Counted from the first letter of the stretch, positions 1 through 6,424 are shown. The stretch is DNA of 22,432 nucleotides from a virus (IMGVR_UViG_3300032213_000378:1-22432); one strand, 5' to 3'. The notes: generated from the sequence alone by a model not told the origin. Program-made: numbers and translations.

Positions 1-942
1 AACGGCTTGGGTTATGAGTACGCCTACATTGACGTACCCAACATGGACTTGGGCGACATTGCCATGCCGGTAATCGACCACGACTCCAAGACTACCCGCT
101 ACTATCCTAACGCTAGGTTCAAGATTCATGAAGGCAAGCCCCTTGTCATCATGCTTGACGAATTTTCAAAGGGCGCAGACCCAGTGAAGAACATGCTTCA
201 CCCTATGCTAGAGAAGGCTAACCCTAGACTAGGTGACATACCATTGCCGACCGATGGAGACAGACAGACCATTGTGTTTCTAACAGGCAACCTATCGACT
301 GATGGTGTGGGCGATAACCTAAAAGCACATAGCCGTAACCGCTTAGTGCCCGTGACGATCAGCAAACCCGATGCCGAGCAATGGATTGAGTGGGCGATCA
401 ACAAGGGTATCGAGCCCGAGGTGATTGCGTGGGTGAATCGTTTCCCTCATGCAATGGCTAGCTACACAGACGCAGGGCAAGGCGACAACCCCTACATCTT
501 TAACCCTAAGAACTCTCAGAAGGCTTTCGTATCACCACGCTCGTTGGAGACAGCGTCTAACATTGTTAGGTCTCGTAAAGATAACGACCCTGAGACTGTG
601 ATTGCGGCTTTGTCAGGTGCGGTGGGTGAATCAGCGGCTCGGGATATGCAAGCATACATAGAGTTCTCAGATCAATTGCCAACGTGGGAGTCAACGATCA
701 CGCATCCCAAGACCACGGCAATACCTACGTCAGCCGGTGCATGTGCCATTGTTGTATTCGGTGCTATTGCTAGGGTGGACAAGACAACGATTGCCCCATT
801 CATGGAGTACTTGGAGAGGTTCGATGCCGAGTGGCAAGCGGTGTTCGCTATCAACATAGCCAAGACACCAAGCAAACAGAGCATTGCGTTCAGTTGCAAG
901 GCGTTCGCTGATTGGGTTGCCAAGAACCATGACTTACTCTGA
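1..942 (+). CDS. MoxR/CbbQ-like AAA+ ATPase, 5'-truncated by the window edge
   Basis: The frame is open from base 1, so the gene starts upstream; the TTG at 7 is not a credible start. 313 residues are visible. Numbered from base 1, they show a Walker B motif (VIMLDEFSK, D53-E54), a sensor-1 segment ending TGN (N97), and an arginine-finger-like RNR (R112, R114). The Walker A loop must lie off the left edge. This pattern fits MoxR/CbbQ-type AAA+ ATPases, which form hexamers and work with VWA-domain partners to remodel target proteins. The partner is probably the VWA-metallopeptidase protein starting at 1356, with a DUF3150-like gene further on. The C-terminal third has no recognised motif. The 13-bp palindrome CTAACATTGTTAG lies inside the gene at 557-569. 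The ATPase family is fairly secure; the phage target is unknown. Confidence 0.82.
   Translation, partial: NGLGYEYAYIDVPNMDLGDIAMPVIDHDSKTTRYYPNARFKIHEGKPLVIMLDEFSKGADPVKNMLHPMLEKANPRLGDIPLPTDGDRQTIVFLTGNLSTDGVGDNLKAHSRNRLVPVTISKPDAEQWIEWAINKGIEPEVIAWVNRFPHAMASYTDAGQGDNPYIFNPKNSQKAFVSPRSLETASNIVRSRKDNDPETVIAALSGAVGESAARDMQAYIEFSDQLPTWESTITHPKTTAIPTSAGACAIVVFGAIARVDKTTIAPFMEYLERFDAEWQAVFAINIAKTPSKQSIAFSCKAFADWVAKNHDLL
557..569. repeat. 13-bp palindrome copy 1 (CTAACATTGTTAG), exact
   Basis: An odd-centred perfect inverted repeat of 6-bp arms inside the MoxR-like ATPase gene. It is the reverse complement of the CTAACAATGTTAG form; as the centre base is the only asymmetry, both forms are the same site. 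Here it encodes S-N-I-V. Confidence 0.85.
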
Positions 943-1162
943 ACCCGAAGATGGTTGGCTTGAGTCTGACCCGTTTACCTATACCAAGCTACATGAAGCG
1001 GGTTATGCGGTGGGTGGGTATCAGGATGACGATGACAAGCAACGATACGTACTGTACCAAGTGGGGCGTGGCAAGAATGGCGACTTCCGCAAGGTGCATG
1101 ACTTTGCAACTTTACAGGAGTTACAACTTATGGCTAGGTTACTAATCGAAGGAGGTATGTGA
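929..1162 (+). CDS. Small acidic phage protein of unknown function (77 aa)
   Basis: I do not recognise this family. The ATG at 929 is chosen because it overlaps the preceding ATPase gene by only 14 bases; the open frame extends to 884, but that stretch reads the ATPase gene in another frame. The protein begins MTYSEPEDGWL and has an acidic stretch (QDDDDK) followed by YVLYQVGRGKNG and an amphipathic leucine-rich C-terminus (LQELQLMARLL). It has no signal peptide or membrane segment. Its position between the MoxR ATPase and its presumed VWA partner, on the same strand with tight overlaps, implies cotranscription and possibly an accessory role. Function is unassigned. Confidence 0.62.
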   Translation: MTYSEPEDGWLESDPFTYTKLHEAGYAVGGYQDDDDKQRYVLYQVGRGKNGDFRKVHDFATLQELQLMARLLIEGGM

Positions 1163-1353
1163 TGACGTTCAATGGAACTGCGGCTACCGATTTCAGAAGG
1201 TACTACGCTAGATGGGTGACTACTTATCTTGACGGCAACCTAGCAGTCACGGGTTACTGTGTATATGACGGGCAGGATTGCAAGACTTTGTTCGAGCATG
1301 AGAGCCGAGAGGTGTGTGAAAAGTTAGCGAATATATTAAACGAAAGGACATAA
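1162..1353 (+). CDS. Small phage protein of unknown function (63 aa)
   Basis: The ATG at 1162 follows a strong Shine-Dalgarno (AAGGAGG, 1149-1155) and shares one base with the preceding stop, so translational coupling is likely. A GTG at 1159 is a possible alternative but sits closer to the SD. The protein is mixed-charge and soluble-looking, with two aromatic stretches (FRRYYARWVTTYL and GYCVYDGQDC), and ends in a short helix-like segment. No family is recognised. Its TAA stop (1351-1353) falls inside the near-perfect palindrome copy at 1350-1362, which also contains the start codon of the next gene. Confidence 0.6.
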   Translation: MTFNGTAATDFRRYYARWVTTYLDGNLAVTGYCVYDGQDCKTLFEHESREVCEKLANILNERT

Positions 1354-1362
1354 CAATGTTAG
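1350..1362. repeat. 13-bp palindrome copy 2 (ATAACAATGTTAG), 12/13 match
   Basis: It spans the stop of the 63-aa gene (1351-1353) and the start codon of the VWA-metallopeptidase gene (1356-1358). Only the first base differs from the consensus. Confidence 0.7.
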
Positions 1363-2543
1363 AAGAACGTAAATTGCAGAAGGCCAAGATCACGCTTATG
1401 CGTAACCCCAAGTTCGCCTTACTCCAAGGTGTAATGATGGTTGGTCGTACGAGCGTAGTGGATGACATACCCACTGCGTGTACCAACGGACGAGACGAGA
1501 AGTATGGGCGTAAGTTCGTGGCGATGCTAACCGATAAGGAACTGGCATTTCTTGTGGCGCATGAGGTGTCACACAAAATGTATCGGCATTTGACTACATG
1601 GAAAAAACTCCATGACCAAGACTCAAGCCGTGCCAACAAAGCTTGTGACTACGTTATTAACTACATGCTCAAGGAACTCGACCCCAACGAGGATGTGATT
1701 GCCATGCCCAAGTACAAGGATGGTAAGCATAAGGGTGAGCGCATGGGACTGTATGACGCACAGTACAAGGGCATGAACTCCAAGCAAGTGTTCGACTTAC
1801 TCAAAGATGAGGAAGAGGGCGGTGGCGATGGTGACGGGCTTGATGAGCATGATTGGGATGGCGCAGATAAGCTAAGCGAGGAAGAGAAGAAAACCCTTGA
1901 GCGTGAGATCGACCAAGCTATTCGTCAGGGTGTCATGGCGCATGAGAAAGCACACGGCAAAGGTGCGGGTGGTGTGGGGCGTGAGATTGATGAACACTTG
2001 CAACCCAAGATCAACTGGCGTGAAGAACTACGTGAGTATGTGAAAGCTACATGCCACAACAAGGACACATCATCGTGGCGCAGAGTCAACCGCAGATACA
2101 TATCTAGCGGTGTGTATATGCCTAGCATGATAGGTGAGAAGGTGGGGCATATCGTAGTAGGCATAGACACATCGGGCTCCATCGGTGGGAAAGAACTCGA
2201 TGAATTCTTAGCCGAGGTGAAAGGTGTGGCCGAGGAAGTTAGCCCCGAGATGGTTGATCTTATCTATTGGGATGGTGCAGTGGCAGGGCATGAGAAGTAT
2301 GAGGGTGCGGAAGTATCTAACATTGTTAGCTCGACCAAACCAAGCGGAGGTGGGGGCACTGACCCTAGTTGCGTATCTCAATACTTGCGTGACGAAGCTA
2401 TCAAGCCCGAGTGCATCATTATCTTGACCGATGGTTATGTACCCAACTGGGGTAGTGAATGGACAGCGCCAACTATGTGGGTAGTAGTAGGAGGTAATGA
2501 TGCGATTTCTGACAATGGCAGAACGATTCATATTCAAGATTAA
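1356..2543 (+). CDS. HExxH metallopeptidase-like plus VWA-domain protein (MoxR partner)
   Basis: This 395-aa protein matches the architecture of the predicted metal-dependent peptidases of the DUF2201/COG3864 type. The N-terminal half carries a zinc-binding motif HEVSH (H69-E70...H73) followed by a conserved-looking ACDYVIN segment. A charged linker (about 145-200) precedes a C-terminal VWA-like domain with a complete MIDAS: DTSGS (D271, S273, S275), T335 in a GGGGTD loop, and D359 in LTDGY. Such proteins are usually encoded beside MoxR/CbbQ ATPases, as here, and the VWA is expected to bridge target and ATPase. Whether the HExxH site cuts protein or is structural is not known. The ATG at 1356 follows AAAGGA and lies inside a palindrome copy. 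A second exact copy is within the gene at 2317-2329. Confidence 0.85.
   Translation: MLEERKLQKAKITLMRNPKFALLQGVMMVGRTSVVDDIPTACTNGRDEKYGRKFVAMLTDKELAFLVAHEVSHKMYRHLTTWKKLHDQDSSRANKACDYVINYMLKELDPNEDVIAMPKYKDGKHKGERMGLYDAQYKGMNSKQVFDLLKDEEEGGGDGDGLDEHDWDGADKLSEEEKKTLEREIDQAIRQGVMAHEKAHGKGAGGVGREIDEHLQPKINWREELREYVKATCHNKDTSSWRRVNRRYISSGVYMPSMIGEKVGHIVVGIDTSGSIGGKELDEFLAEVKGVAEEVSPEMVDLIYWDGAVAGHEKYEGAEVSNIVSSTKPSGGGGTDPSCVSQYLRDEAIKPECIIILTDGYVPNWGSEWTAPTMWVVVGGNDAISDNGRTIHIQD
2317..2329. repeat. 13-bp palindrome copy 3 (CTAACATTGTTAG), exact
   Basis: It lies inside the VWA-metallopeptidase gene, between the MIDAS DTSGS and GGGGTD motifs. It encodes S-N-I-V in the same codon phase as copy 1, so chance amino-acid overlap must be considered for these two copies. 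Confidence 0.82.
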
Positions 2544-2559
2544 AGTAAGGAGGAACAAA

Positions 2560-2811
2560 ATGATCGTGATTGACTTAGGCTACCGCAAGGTAGTGCTTAC
2601 TAAAGAAAAGGCAATGCTGTTAATGGATTGCTTAGAGAGCGCAGAAGTATATGAAGAAAAGTACTGGGGTGAGGAAAAGCGCAAAGAGTTAGGCATGACT
2701 GAAACGTACACACACCATGTGTACCCAAACGATAACAATTTCAGTATGCAGATTATGAGTGACAGTAAATATCAAATGGCTAAGTTAGCCGGTAAACCAC
2801 AGGAGAAATGA
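2560..2811 (+). CDS. Conserved small phage protein, unknown function (83 aa)
   Basis: The ATG at 2560 is chosen for its strong Shine-Dalgarno (AAGGAGG, ending about 2553) just after the preceding stop. The frame runs back to 2497, but that part overlaps the VWA gene and lacks an SD. The protein starts with a beta-like segment (MIVIDLGYRKVVLT), then a helix (KAMLLMDCLESAEVYEEKYW), and ends in a lysine-rich tail. It resembles small hypothetical proteins seen in phage accessory clusters, but I cannot assign a function. It sits between the VWA-metallopeptidase and DUF3150-like genes, so it is likely part of the same transcript. Confidence 0.66.
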   Translation: MIVIDLGYRKVVLTKEKAMLLMDCLESAEVYEEKYWGEEKRKELGMTETYTHHVYPNDNNFSMQIMSDSKYQMAKLAGKPQEK

Positions 2812-2812
2812 A

Positions 2813-3661
2813 ATGAGTATTAGTGCATCAGCAGTGTTAGTGGAATTGAACATAAGCGTGTGGCCTGCATCAAAGCTAGACCGCGATACAACAGCGCAAG
2901 TGAATACTGACGCATCAGCAGTCGTAGACGCGGCGCGTGTCCATAAGAATCTATTTGCAGGCACTAGCTTGCGTAAAGAGATCGAGAACTTTGCCGCCAA
3001 GGTTAGGCTTTATCACAATCAGCGAACCCTGCCATGGGCAGACAAAGGCGAGCGTATGTTGCCGACTGCATTGTTTATGGAATACAAGCAGACCATGAAC
3101 GCATACGAGCAGACGTTCGACACAATGTGTAGCTCATTCTTTCACGCATACCCTGAACTAGTGAAGGATGCGCCTACGCACCTAGGCAAGATGTACAAGG
3201 CCGAGGACTACCCCGAGCTTGAAGATGTAAAGTTGAAGTTTGGGTTTCGCAGAACTGTGAAGCCTGTACCCGAGGCGGGTGACTTTCGCTTAGACATACC
3301 TGCGAATGACTTAGAGGAGATGCGAGCTGAGTTCAATGCACAACAAGACAACAAGCTAGCTGACGCTATGCGTGAGCCATGGGAACGCTTACATGAAATG
3401 CTAGTAGGCATGTCTAAGAAGCTCGACGATACATCGGGTGGTAAGAAGCGGTATCACGATACGTTAGTAAGTAACCCGCTAGAGCTATGCGCCTTGCTTA
3501 CTAAGATGAACATTACCAACGACCCCAAGTTGGAGGAAGCACGCAAGGAACTAGAGCTAACAATGTTAGGTACTAACATAGAAGCAATCAAGGAAGACGA
3601 GCATCATCGCACCGAGGTGAAAGCCAAGGTAGATGCAATCATTAAAAAGTTTGAATGGTAA
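2813..3661 (+). CDS. DUF3150-like phage protein (282 aa)
   Basis: This is a largely alpha-helical, charged protein starting at ATG 2813 with AGGAG at 2801-2805. Recognisable stretches are an N-terminal VWPASKLDRD region, a helix leading to LYHNQRTLPWADKGERMLP, a central EDYPELEDVKLKFGFRR, and a C-terminal LVSNPLELCALLTKMNI segment. This layout resembles a phage family often annotated as DUF3150, which tends to be encoded near MoxR-type ATPases. I make that match by eye, so it is moderate. No catalytic motif is visible; a structural or adaptor role with the ATPase/VWA pair is an inference from position. An exact 13-bp palindrome lies inside the gene at 3557-3569 and continues into a second inverted repeat (3564-3578). 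Confidence 0.7.
   Translation: MSISASAVLVELNISVWPASKLDRDTTAQVNTDASAVVDAARVHKNLFAGTSLRKEIENFAAKVRLYHNQRTLPWADKGERMLPTALFMEYKQTMNAYEQTFDTMCSSFFHAYPELVKDAPTHLGKMYKAEDYPELEDVKLKFGFRRTVKPVPEAGDFRLDIPANDLEEMRAEFNAQQDNKLADAMREPWERLHEMLVGMSKKLDDTSGGKKRYHDTLVSNPLELCALLTKMNITNDPKLEEARKELELTMLGTNIEAIKEDEHHRTEVKAKVDAIIKKFEW
3557..3569. repeat. 13-bp palindrome copy 4 (CTAACAATGTTAG), exact
   Basis: It lies inside the DUF3150-like gene in a different codon phase (L-T-M-L) from copies 1 and 3. Its right arm also forms TGTTAG-GTA-CTAACA with a further CTAACA, giving a nested inverted repeat through 3578. Confidence 0.85.
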
Positions 3662-3671
3662 GGAGTAGATC

Positions 3672-4559
3672 ATGGATGCAAGCACCGCAATGACATTGAG
3701 TAACGTCACCTTTAGCGAGAAGCTATTGAATGGTAGGCGTAAGACCGACTTTGATTTCGTGGTGGAGAAACCGCTTAATGAGATCATGTGGAAGGTCATC
3801 ACTGAGAACCCGTCATGGGAGTTCCGAGTGCTAGAGTATTACGGACAAATCAAGAGTGAGACTGCGGATACCCGTCCACGTTTGACTATTGGTAAGTTCG
3901 CAGTATTCAAAGATGGGGAAGAGATTGGCAAGATCGACCGAGACTATCGGTACGATGCGGGTGGTCACATATTCTCTATCTCTAGCAACGCCATTAGGCA
4001 CGAGCGCGAGCGTGTGGGCGCGTATCGCACTAAGGATGCTAAGAAAGCCCTAGCCGCTATCAAGAAAACATTCAGCAACAAGAGCGTAGCTGAGCGTATG
4101 AATGATGCGTTGGGAGAAGCTAATCGAGTTGTTAGTAGGCAAACAAGTCAGAAGCGTGGTAACCATCAGAGCGCCTTGCATAGCCTCATACCGCTTATGA
4201 AAGCCTTTGCGTTTGTGCAACATGCAGAGGACTTCAAAAAATATGCGATAGTCAATGGACAAGCGCATCAACTAGCGAAGATACGAGAGGCGGAGGCTGA
4301 GATGCTAACTGTTACTGACATAGAAGCTAAGTTCAAAGCCGATAAGGGTACGAGCCTAGTGTTGTTATCTAATGGAAAGTACGTAGTTAAAACAGGTGAC
4401 GAAGTACAACTTTACGATGATAATACGCTCCCGCTTGATATGAGAGGTAAGTTAGGTATGTTGAAGTTAGTAGAGCCTGAGCAGATGATCGAAGGTGTGG
4501 GTTGCCGAGCCACTACCGAAGTCTTTGTTTTACTTACCGCAGAGCGGGAACTGGCATAA
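3672..4559 (+). CDS. Unknown phage protein, possible accessory-cluster component (295 aa)
   Basis: I do not recognise this protein. It starts at ATG 3672 after AAGGAG (about 3660-3665). The N-terminal part alternates short beta-like stretches (FRVLEYYGQIKSE, RLTIGKFAVFKDGEEIGKI) around a Tyr/Arg-rich segment (RDYRYDAGGHIFSISS). The middle is helical and basic (TKDAKKALAAIKKTFSNK). The C-terminal third has further beta-like pieces (TSLVLLSNGKYVVKTGDEV). There is no signal peptide, membrane segment or obvious catalytic motif. It is the last large gene of the MoxR/VWA/DUF3150-like group and probably shares its transcript. Confidence 0.68.
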   Translation: MDASTAMTLSNVTFSEKLLNGRRKTDFDFVVEKPLNEIMWKVITENPSWEFRVLEYYGQIKSETADTRPRLTIGKFAVFKDGEEIGKIDRDYRYDAGGHIFSISSNAIRHERERVGAYRTKDAKKALAAIKKTFSNKSVAERMNDALGEANRVVSRQTSQKRGNHQSALHSLIPLMKAFAFVQHAEDFKKYAIVNGQAHQLAKIREAEAEMLTVTDIEAKFKADKGTSLVLLSNGKYVVKTGDEVQLYDDNTLPLDMRGKLGMLKLVEPEQMIEGVGCRATTEVFVLLTAERELA

Positions 4560-4567
4560 CAAACAGG

Positions 4568-4580
4568 CTAACAATGTTAG
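4568..4580. repeat. 13-bp palindrome copy 5 (CTAACAATGTTAG), exact
   Basis: It lies in the 31-base gap before the 55-aa gene, and its last two bases are the first two of that gene's Shine-Dalgarno (AGGAG, 4579-4583). Confidence 0.88.
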
Positions 4581-4590
4581 GAGAATCCAA

Positions 4591-4758
4591 ATGAAAGATG
4601 AAATGAAATACCAATCAAAAGCAATCCCACTGCGGTTGTGTACCGACCCAAAGTTTAAATACCGCAACGCTTCACAAACGGACGTACGTAGAACATGGCG
4701 CAAGGCCCGCCTACTTATGTTGCTGACAAATGGAGCCGCTTATGAAAGCCGTACTTGA
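4591..4758 (+). CDS. Small basic conserved phage protein (55 aa)
   Basis: The ATG at 4591 is preceded by AGGAG (4579-4583). The first two bases of that SD are the last two bases of an exact 13-bp palindrome (4568-4580), so a protein bound there would cover the ribosome-binding region in the DNA. The frame extends upstream to 4495 but would overlap the previous gene. The core FKYRNASQTDVRRTWRKAR resembles a short phage family with a conserved TDVR-TW core and no known function. The protein is rich in Arg and Lys, so nucleic-acid contact is possible but unproven. Confidence 0.58.
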   Translation: MKDEMKYQSKAIPLRLCTDPKFKYRNASQTDVRRTWRKARLLMLLTNGAAYESRT

Positions 4759-4924
4759 GTTTGAGTACCCCGATGACGAATACAAACTACAACATGCAAT
4801 GCGAGGTACTGAGTACTACGATGCGTTGTGTGAAATAGATAACATATTGGCGATGCCGTATACCAAAGCAGACGCATACGGCAGGATTAAAAAAGTAATT
4901 TTTGAAGTATTGGAGGGAACATGA
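4742..4924 (+). CDS. Small conserved phage protein, unknown function (60 aa)
   Basis: The ATG at 4742 is preferred over the one at 4730 because GGAG (4733-4736) is correctly spaced only for the former. It overlaps the preceding gene by 17 bases. The protein has a beta-like start (MKAVLEFEYPDDEYKLQHAM) followed by two helices. This resembles a common small phage family that begins MKA(I/V)LEF and then has an acidic 'PDDE' turn and an alanine/tyrosine helix; its function is unknown. The stop overlaps the next start as ATGA, implying coupled translation. Confidence 0.68.
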   Translation: MKAVLEFEYPDDEYKLQHAMRGTEYYDALCEIDNILAMPYTKADAYGRIKKVIFEVLEGT

Positions 4925-5121
4925 AAGAAGATGACGATGACATTCAAGAATATGAATCAGGATGGCGTAAGAGACAGATTGCTATGGGAAAAGAATACAA
5001 CTACGAACGTGATATGCGTAATCGAACGCTAGAAGAAGTAGCCCTTGAGTTTGACAAGATGAAAAACTTTGGGGATACGTCAGCATCCTTTGCAGTATAC
5101 GTACGGGGGATGAAAAGATAA
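4921..5121 (+). CDS. Small charged phage protein, unknown function (66 aa)
   Basis: It starts at ATG 4921 in an ATGA overlap with the previous gene, with GGAGGG about six bases upstream. The first residues are very acidic (KEDDDDIQEYE), followed by an Arg/Lys-rich middle and a short C-terminal FAVYVRGMKR. No domain is recognised. Its TAA stop shares its last base with the next ATG (TAATG), so it lies in a translationally coupled chain of small genes. Confidence 0.6.
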   Translation: MKEDDDDIQEYESGWRKRQIAMGKEYNYERDMRNRTLEEVALEFDKMKNFGDTSASFAVYVRGMKR

Positions 5122-5381
5122 TGCCGAGACCTAAACCGCCCGAGCCACTTAAAGGTCGCAACATGCGAATGTCTGATATTGAGTGGCTTATGTTTAAAGA
5201 ATTAGGAGGAGCCGACTGGCTAAGAAAGTATGTTAAGCAAAAAGCAAAGTACCCAAAAGGATACTACGAAGCCCTTGTCAAACAAGGTGCTGACTCAGGA
5301 AGAGCTAATGGCGTGGTGGCCGTTCACACGGCTAGACCCGAAGCGATTCCCCAAACCAAAGAAGCCACAACAGGATTATGA
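5121..5381 (+). CDS. Small basic phage protein, possibly DNA-binding (86 aa)
   Basis: It starts at ATG 5121, overlapping the upstream stop by one base. The N-terminus is proline- and arginine-rich (PRPKPPEPLKGRN). It is followed by MRMSDIEWLMFKELGGADWLRKYV, in which the MSDIEW-helix-GGADWLR pattern resembles small phage DNA-binding or homing-associated segments, though no standard HTH can be fixed by eye. The last 30 residues look disordered. The role is unknown; a nucleic-acid-binding role is a weak inference from charge. Confidence 0.6.
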   Translation: MPRPKPPEPLKGRNMRMSDIEWLMFKELGGADWLRKYVKQKAKYPKGYYEALVKQGADSGRANGVVAVHTARPEAIPQTKEATTGL

Positions 5382-5393
5382 GGAGGCAACATT

Positions 5394-5615
5394 TTGATTG
5401 CAAATAAAGAATGCTATGAGAGAGGATGCGCTTGCTACGACAGCCGAGTGGATGGTGAGGGTATTGAAGTAGTAGCAAAGCATGAGACAACAATGAAACC
5501 ATTAGCATGGTATGACCCAACTAACCGCATGGTCAGCACAGACAAAGACAGCCATTTGTTTACACCGCTTGGTCAGGTGTGGCCTTTGTATACAAAACAA
5601 GGAGAAGAACAGTGA
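5394..5615 (+). CDS. Small phage protein with TTG start, unknown function (73 aa)
   Basis: The only start consistent with the strong SD (GAGGAGG, about 5380-5386) is the TTG at 5394; no in-frame ATG lies near the N-terminus. The protein has three cysteines near its start (CYERGCACYD), which could bind metal, and a conserved-looking C-terminal part, KPLAWYDPTNRMVSTD followed by QVWPLYT. A PLxWYD-(x)n-WPLY pattern of this kind occurs in small phage proteins of unknown function. Its stop overlaps the next start as GTGA. Confidence 0.58.
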   Translation: MIANKECYERGCACYDSRVDGEGIEVVAKHETTMKPLAWYDPTNRMVSTDKDSHLFTPLGQVWPLYTKQGEEQ

Positions 5616-5818
5616 CCACAGGAATTGAGTATTTGAAAGTAGAGAAGAAACGCAAGGGGCGGGGGCTTGGTAAGAAACCCGCTTTAGCTTGCACGAGCTT
5701 GCGACTACCGAAGGAGGTGATGGATTATTTCGACACCAACCATCGAATGTCAAAGCAAGCCAAAATGAGAGAAGTTCTTACCGAGTACGTTAATAAACAA
5801 ACAGGAGTTAAACCATGA
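5612..5818 (+). CDS. Ribbon-helix-helix candidate regulator (68 aa)
   Basis: The GTG at 5612 is chosen because AAGGAG (5599-5604) is correctly spaced and it overlaps the previous stop as GTGA; the longer frame from 5579 has no SD. A basic, glycine-rich N-terminal arm (KKRKGRGLGKK) precedes SLRLPKEVMDYFDTN and KMREVLTEYV. That is the short strand, helix, turn, helix layout of Arc/MetJ-type ribbon-helix-helix proteins, which bind DNA as dimers at inverted repeats. It lies in the part of the window rich in the 13-bp palindrome, so it is one candidate to bind it, but nothing here proves the link. It could instead be a small antitoxin-like protein without a toxin. Confidence 0.6.
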   Translation: MTTGIEYLKVEKKRKGRGLGKKPALACTSLRLPKEVMDYFDTNHRMSKQAKMREVLTEYVNKQTGVKP

Positions 5819-6372
5819 TTAAAAAAGTAACCAAAGCCGCACAAGTGCGTAGCTACGTAGCCGCAAACCCTAAAGCTAAACCCGCAGAGGTAGCGAAAGC
5901 TATAGGTGTTGGGCTTCAGTACGTATACACAGTGCTGTGGAACGCAAAGAAGAAGGCGGGAGTTAAAAAGAAAGCTACGCTTACATTGCCCAAAATCAAG
6001 AAGGCTATGGCAGAGCATAAAAAAGTAATGGATGACACGATAAAAGGTTGGAAGAATCTTTCGGTTGGTACAACGGAAATTCCAATGTTTGAAGGTACAT
6101 CCAGTAGACTTGCTGAACTTTCAATTCGACCTAAGATGCGTATGCAAAGTAGCGATGGAACACAACGTGAATTGTTTGACGCAGTAGATCACCCTGCCCA
6201 TTACAAGGTAGGTGGAATCGAGACCATTGATTTTATCGAAGCAAAGAAGTTGGGGTACAACCTTGGCAACGTGGTGAAGTATCTGACTCGTGCTGACTAC
6301 AAAGGCAACAAGTTGGAAGACTTGCGCAAAGCTCAGTGGTATCTGACACGCGAGATTAGCGCACTGAAGTAA
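5815..6372 (+). CDS. HTH plus DUF3310-domain protein (185 aa)
   Basis: It starts at ATG 5815 in an ATGA overlap. Residues about 8-48 (VRSYVAANPKAKPAEVAKA then IGVGLQYVYTVLWNAKKK) look like a helix-turn-helix. A lysine-rich linker follows. The C-terminus, about residues 125-183, begins DHPAHYKVGGIETIDFI and contains NVVKYLTRADYKGNKLEDL and a WYLTREI ending, which is the recognisable DUF3310 pattern found in many phages. Some DUF3310 proteins are annotated as nucleotide kinases, but the biochemical role is not clear to me. It is the last gene of the first transcript, followed by a palindrome copy (6379-6391) and an intrinsic terminator. Confidence 0.8.
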   Translation: MIKKVTKAAQVRSYVAANPKAKPAEVAKAIGVGLQYVYTVLWNAKKKAGVKKKATLTLPKIKKAMAEHKKVMDDTIKGWKNLSVGTTEIPMFEGTSSRLAELSIRPKMRMQSSDGTQRELFDAVDHPAHYKVGGIETIDFIEAKKLGYNLGNVVKYLTRADYKGNKLEDLRKAQWYLTREISALK

Positions 6373-6378
6373 AACGAC

Positions 6379-6391
6379 CTAACAATGTTAG
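6379..6391. repeat. 13-bp palindrome copy 6 (CTAACAATGTTAG), exact
   Basis: It lies six bases after the stop of the DUF3310 gene and ten bases before the terminator stem, in non-coding DNA at the end of the first transcript. It is the last strong copy in the window. Confidence 0.88.
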
Positions 6392-6401
6392 GGTATATCC
6401 T

Positions 6402-6424
6402 AGCCGCCTACGGGCGGCTTTTTT
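6402..6424 (+). terminator. Intrinsic terminator with UACG tetraloop
   Basis: A 7-bp stem AGCCGCC/GGCGGCT encloses the loop TACG, closed by C-G, which is the very stable cUACGg tetraloop. Six T residues (6419-6424) follow. It ends the first transcript after the DUF3310 gene, and the next promoter begins 13 bases later. Confidence 0.92.

Noticed and set aside
7-9. TTG as the start of the MoxR-like gene
   Set aside because: The frame is open to base 1 and the Walker A motif needed by the family is missing, so the true start is upstream.
1247-1639. 130-aa open frame on the minus strand
   Set aside because: It covers the HExxH-coding part of the VWA-metallopeptidase gene and has low-complexity, unfolded-looking composition.
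2778-2790. GGCTAAGTTAGCC palindrome
   Set aside because: A single perfect palindrome without other copies; its core does not match the CTAACAWTGTTAG series.
1-4559. MoxR-VWA cluster as an anti-phage defence island
   Set aside because: It is continuous with a phage replication region on the same strand, and no known effector such as a nuclease or pore protein is linked, so a viral remodelling role is more likely.
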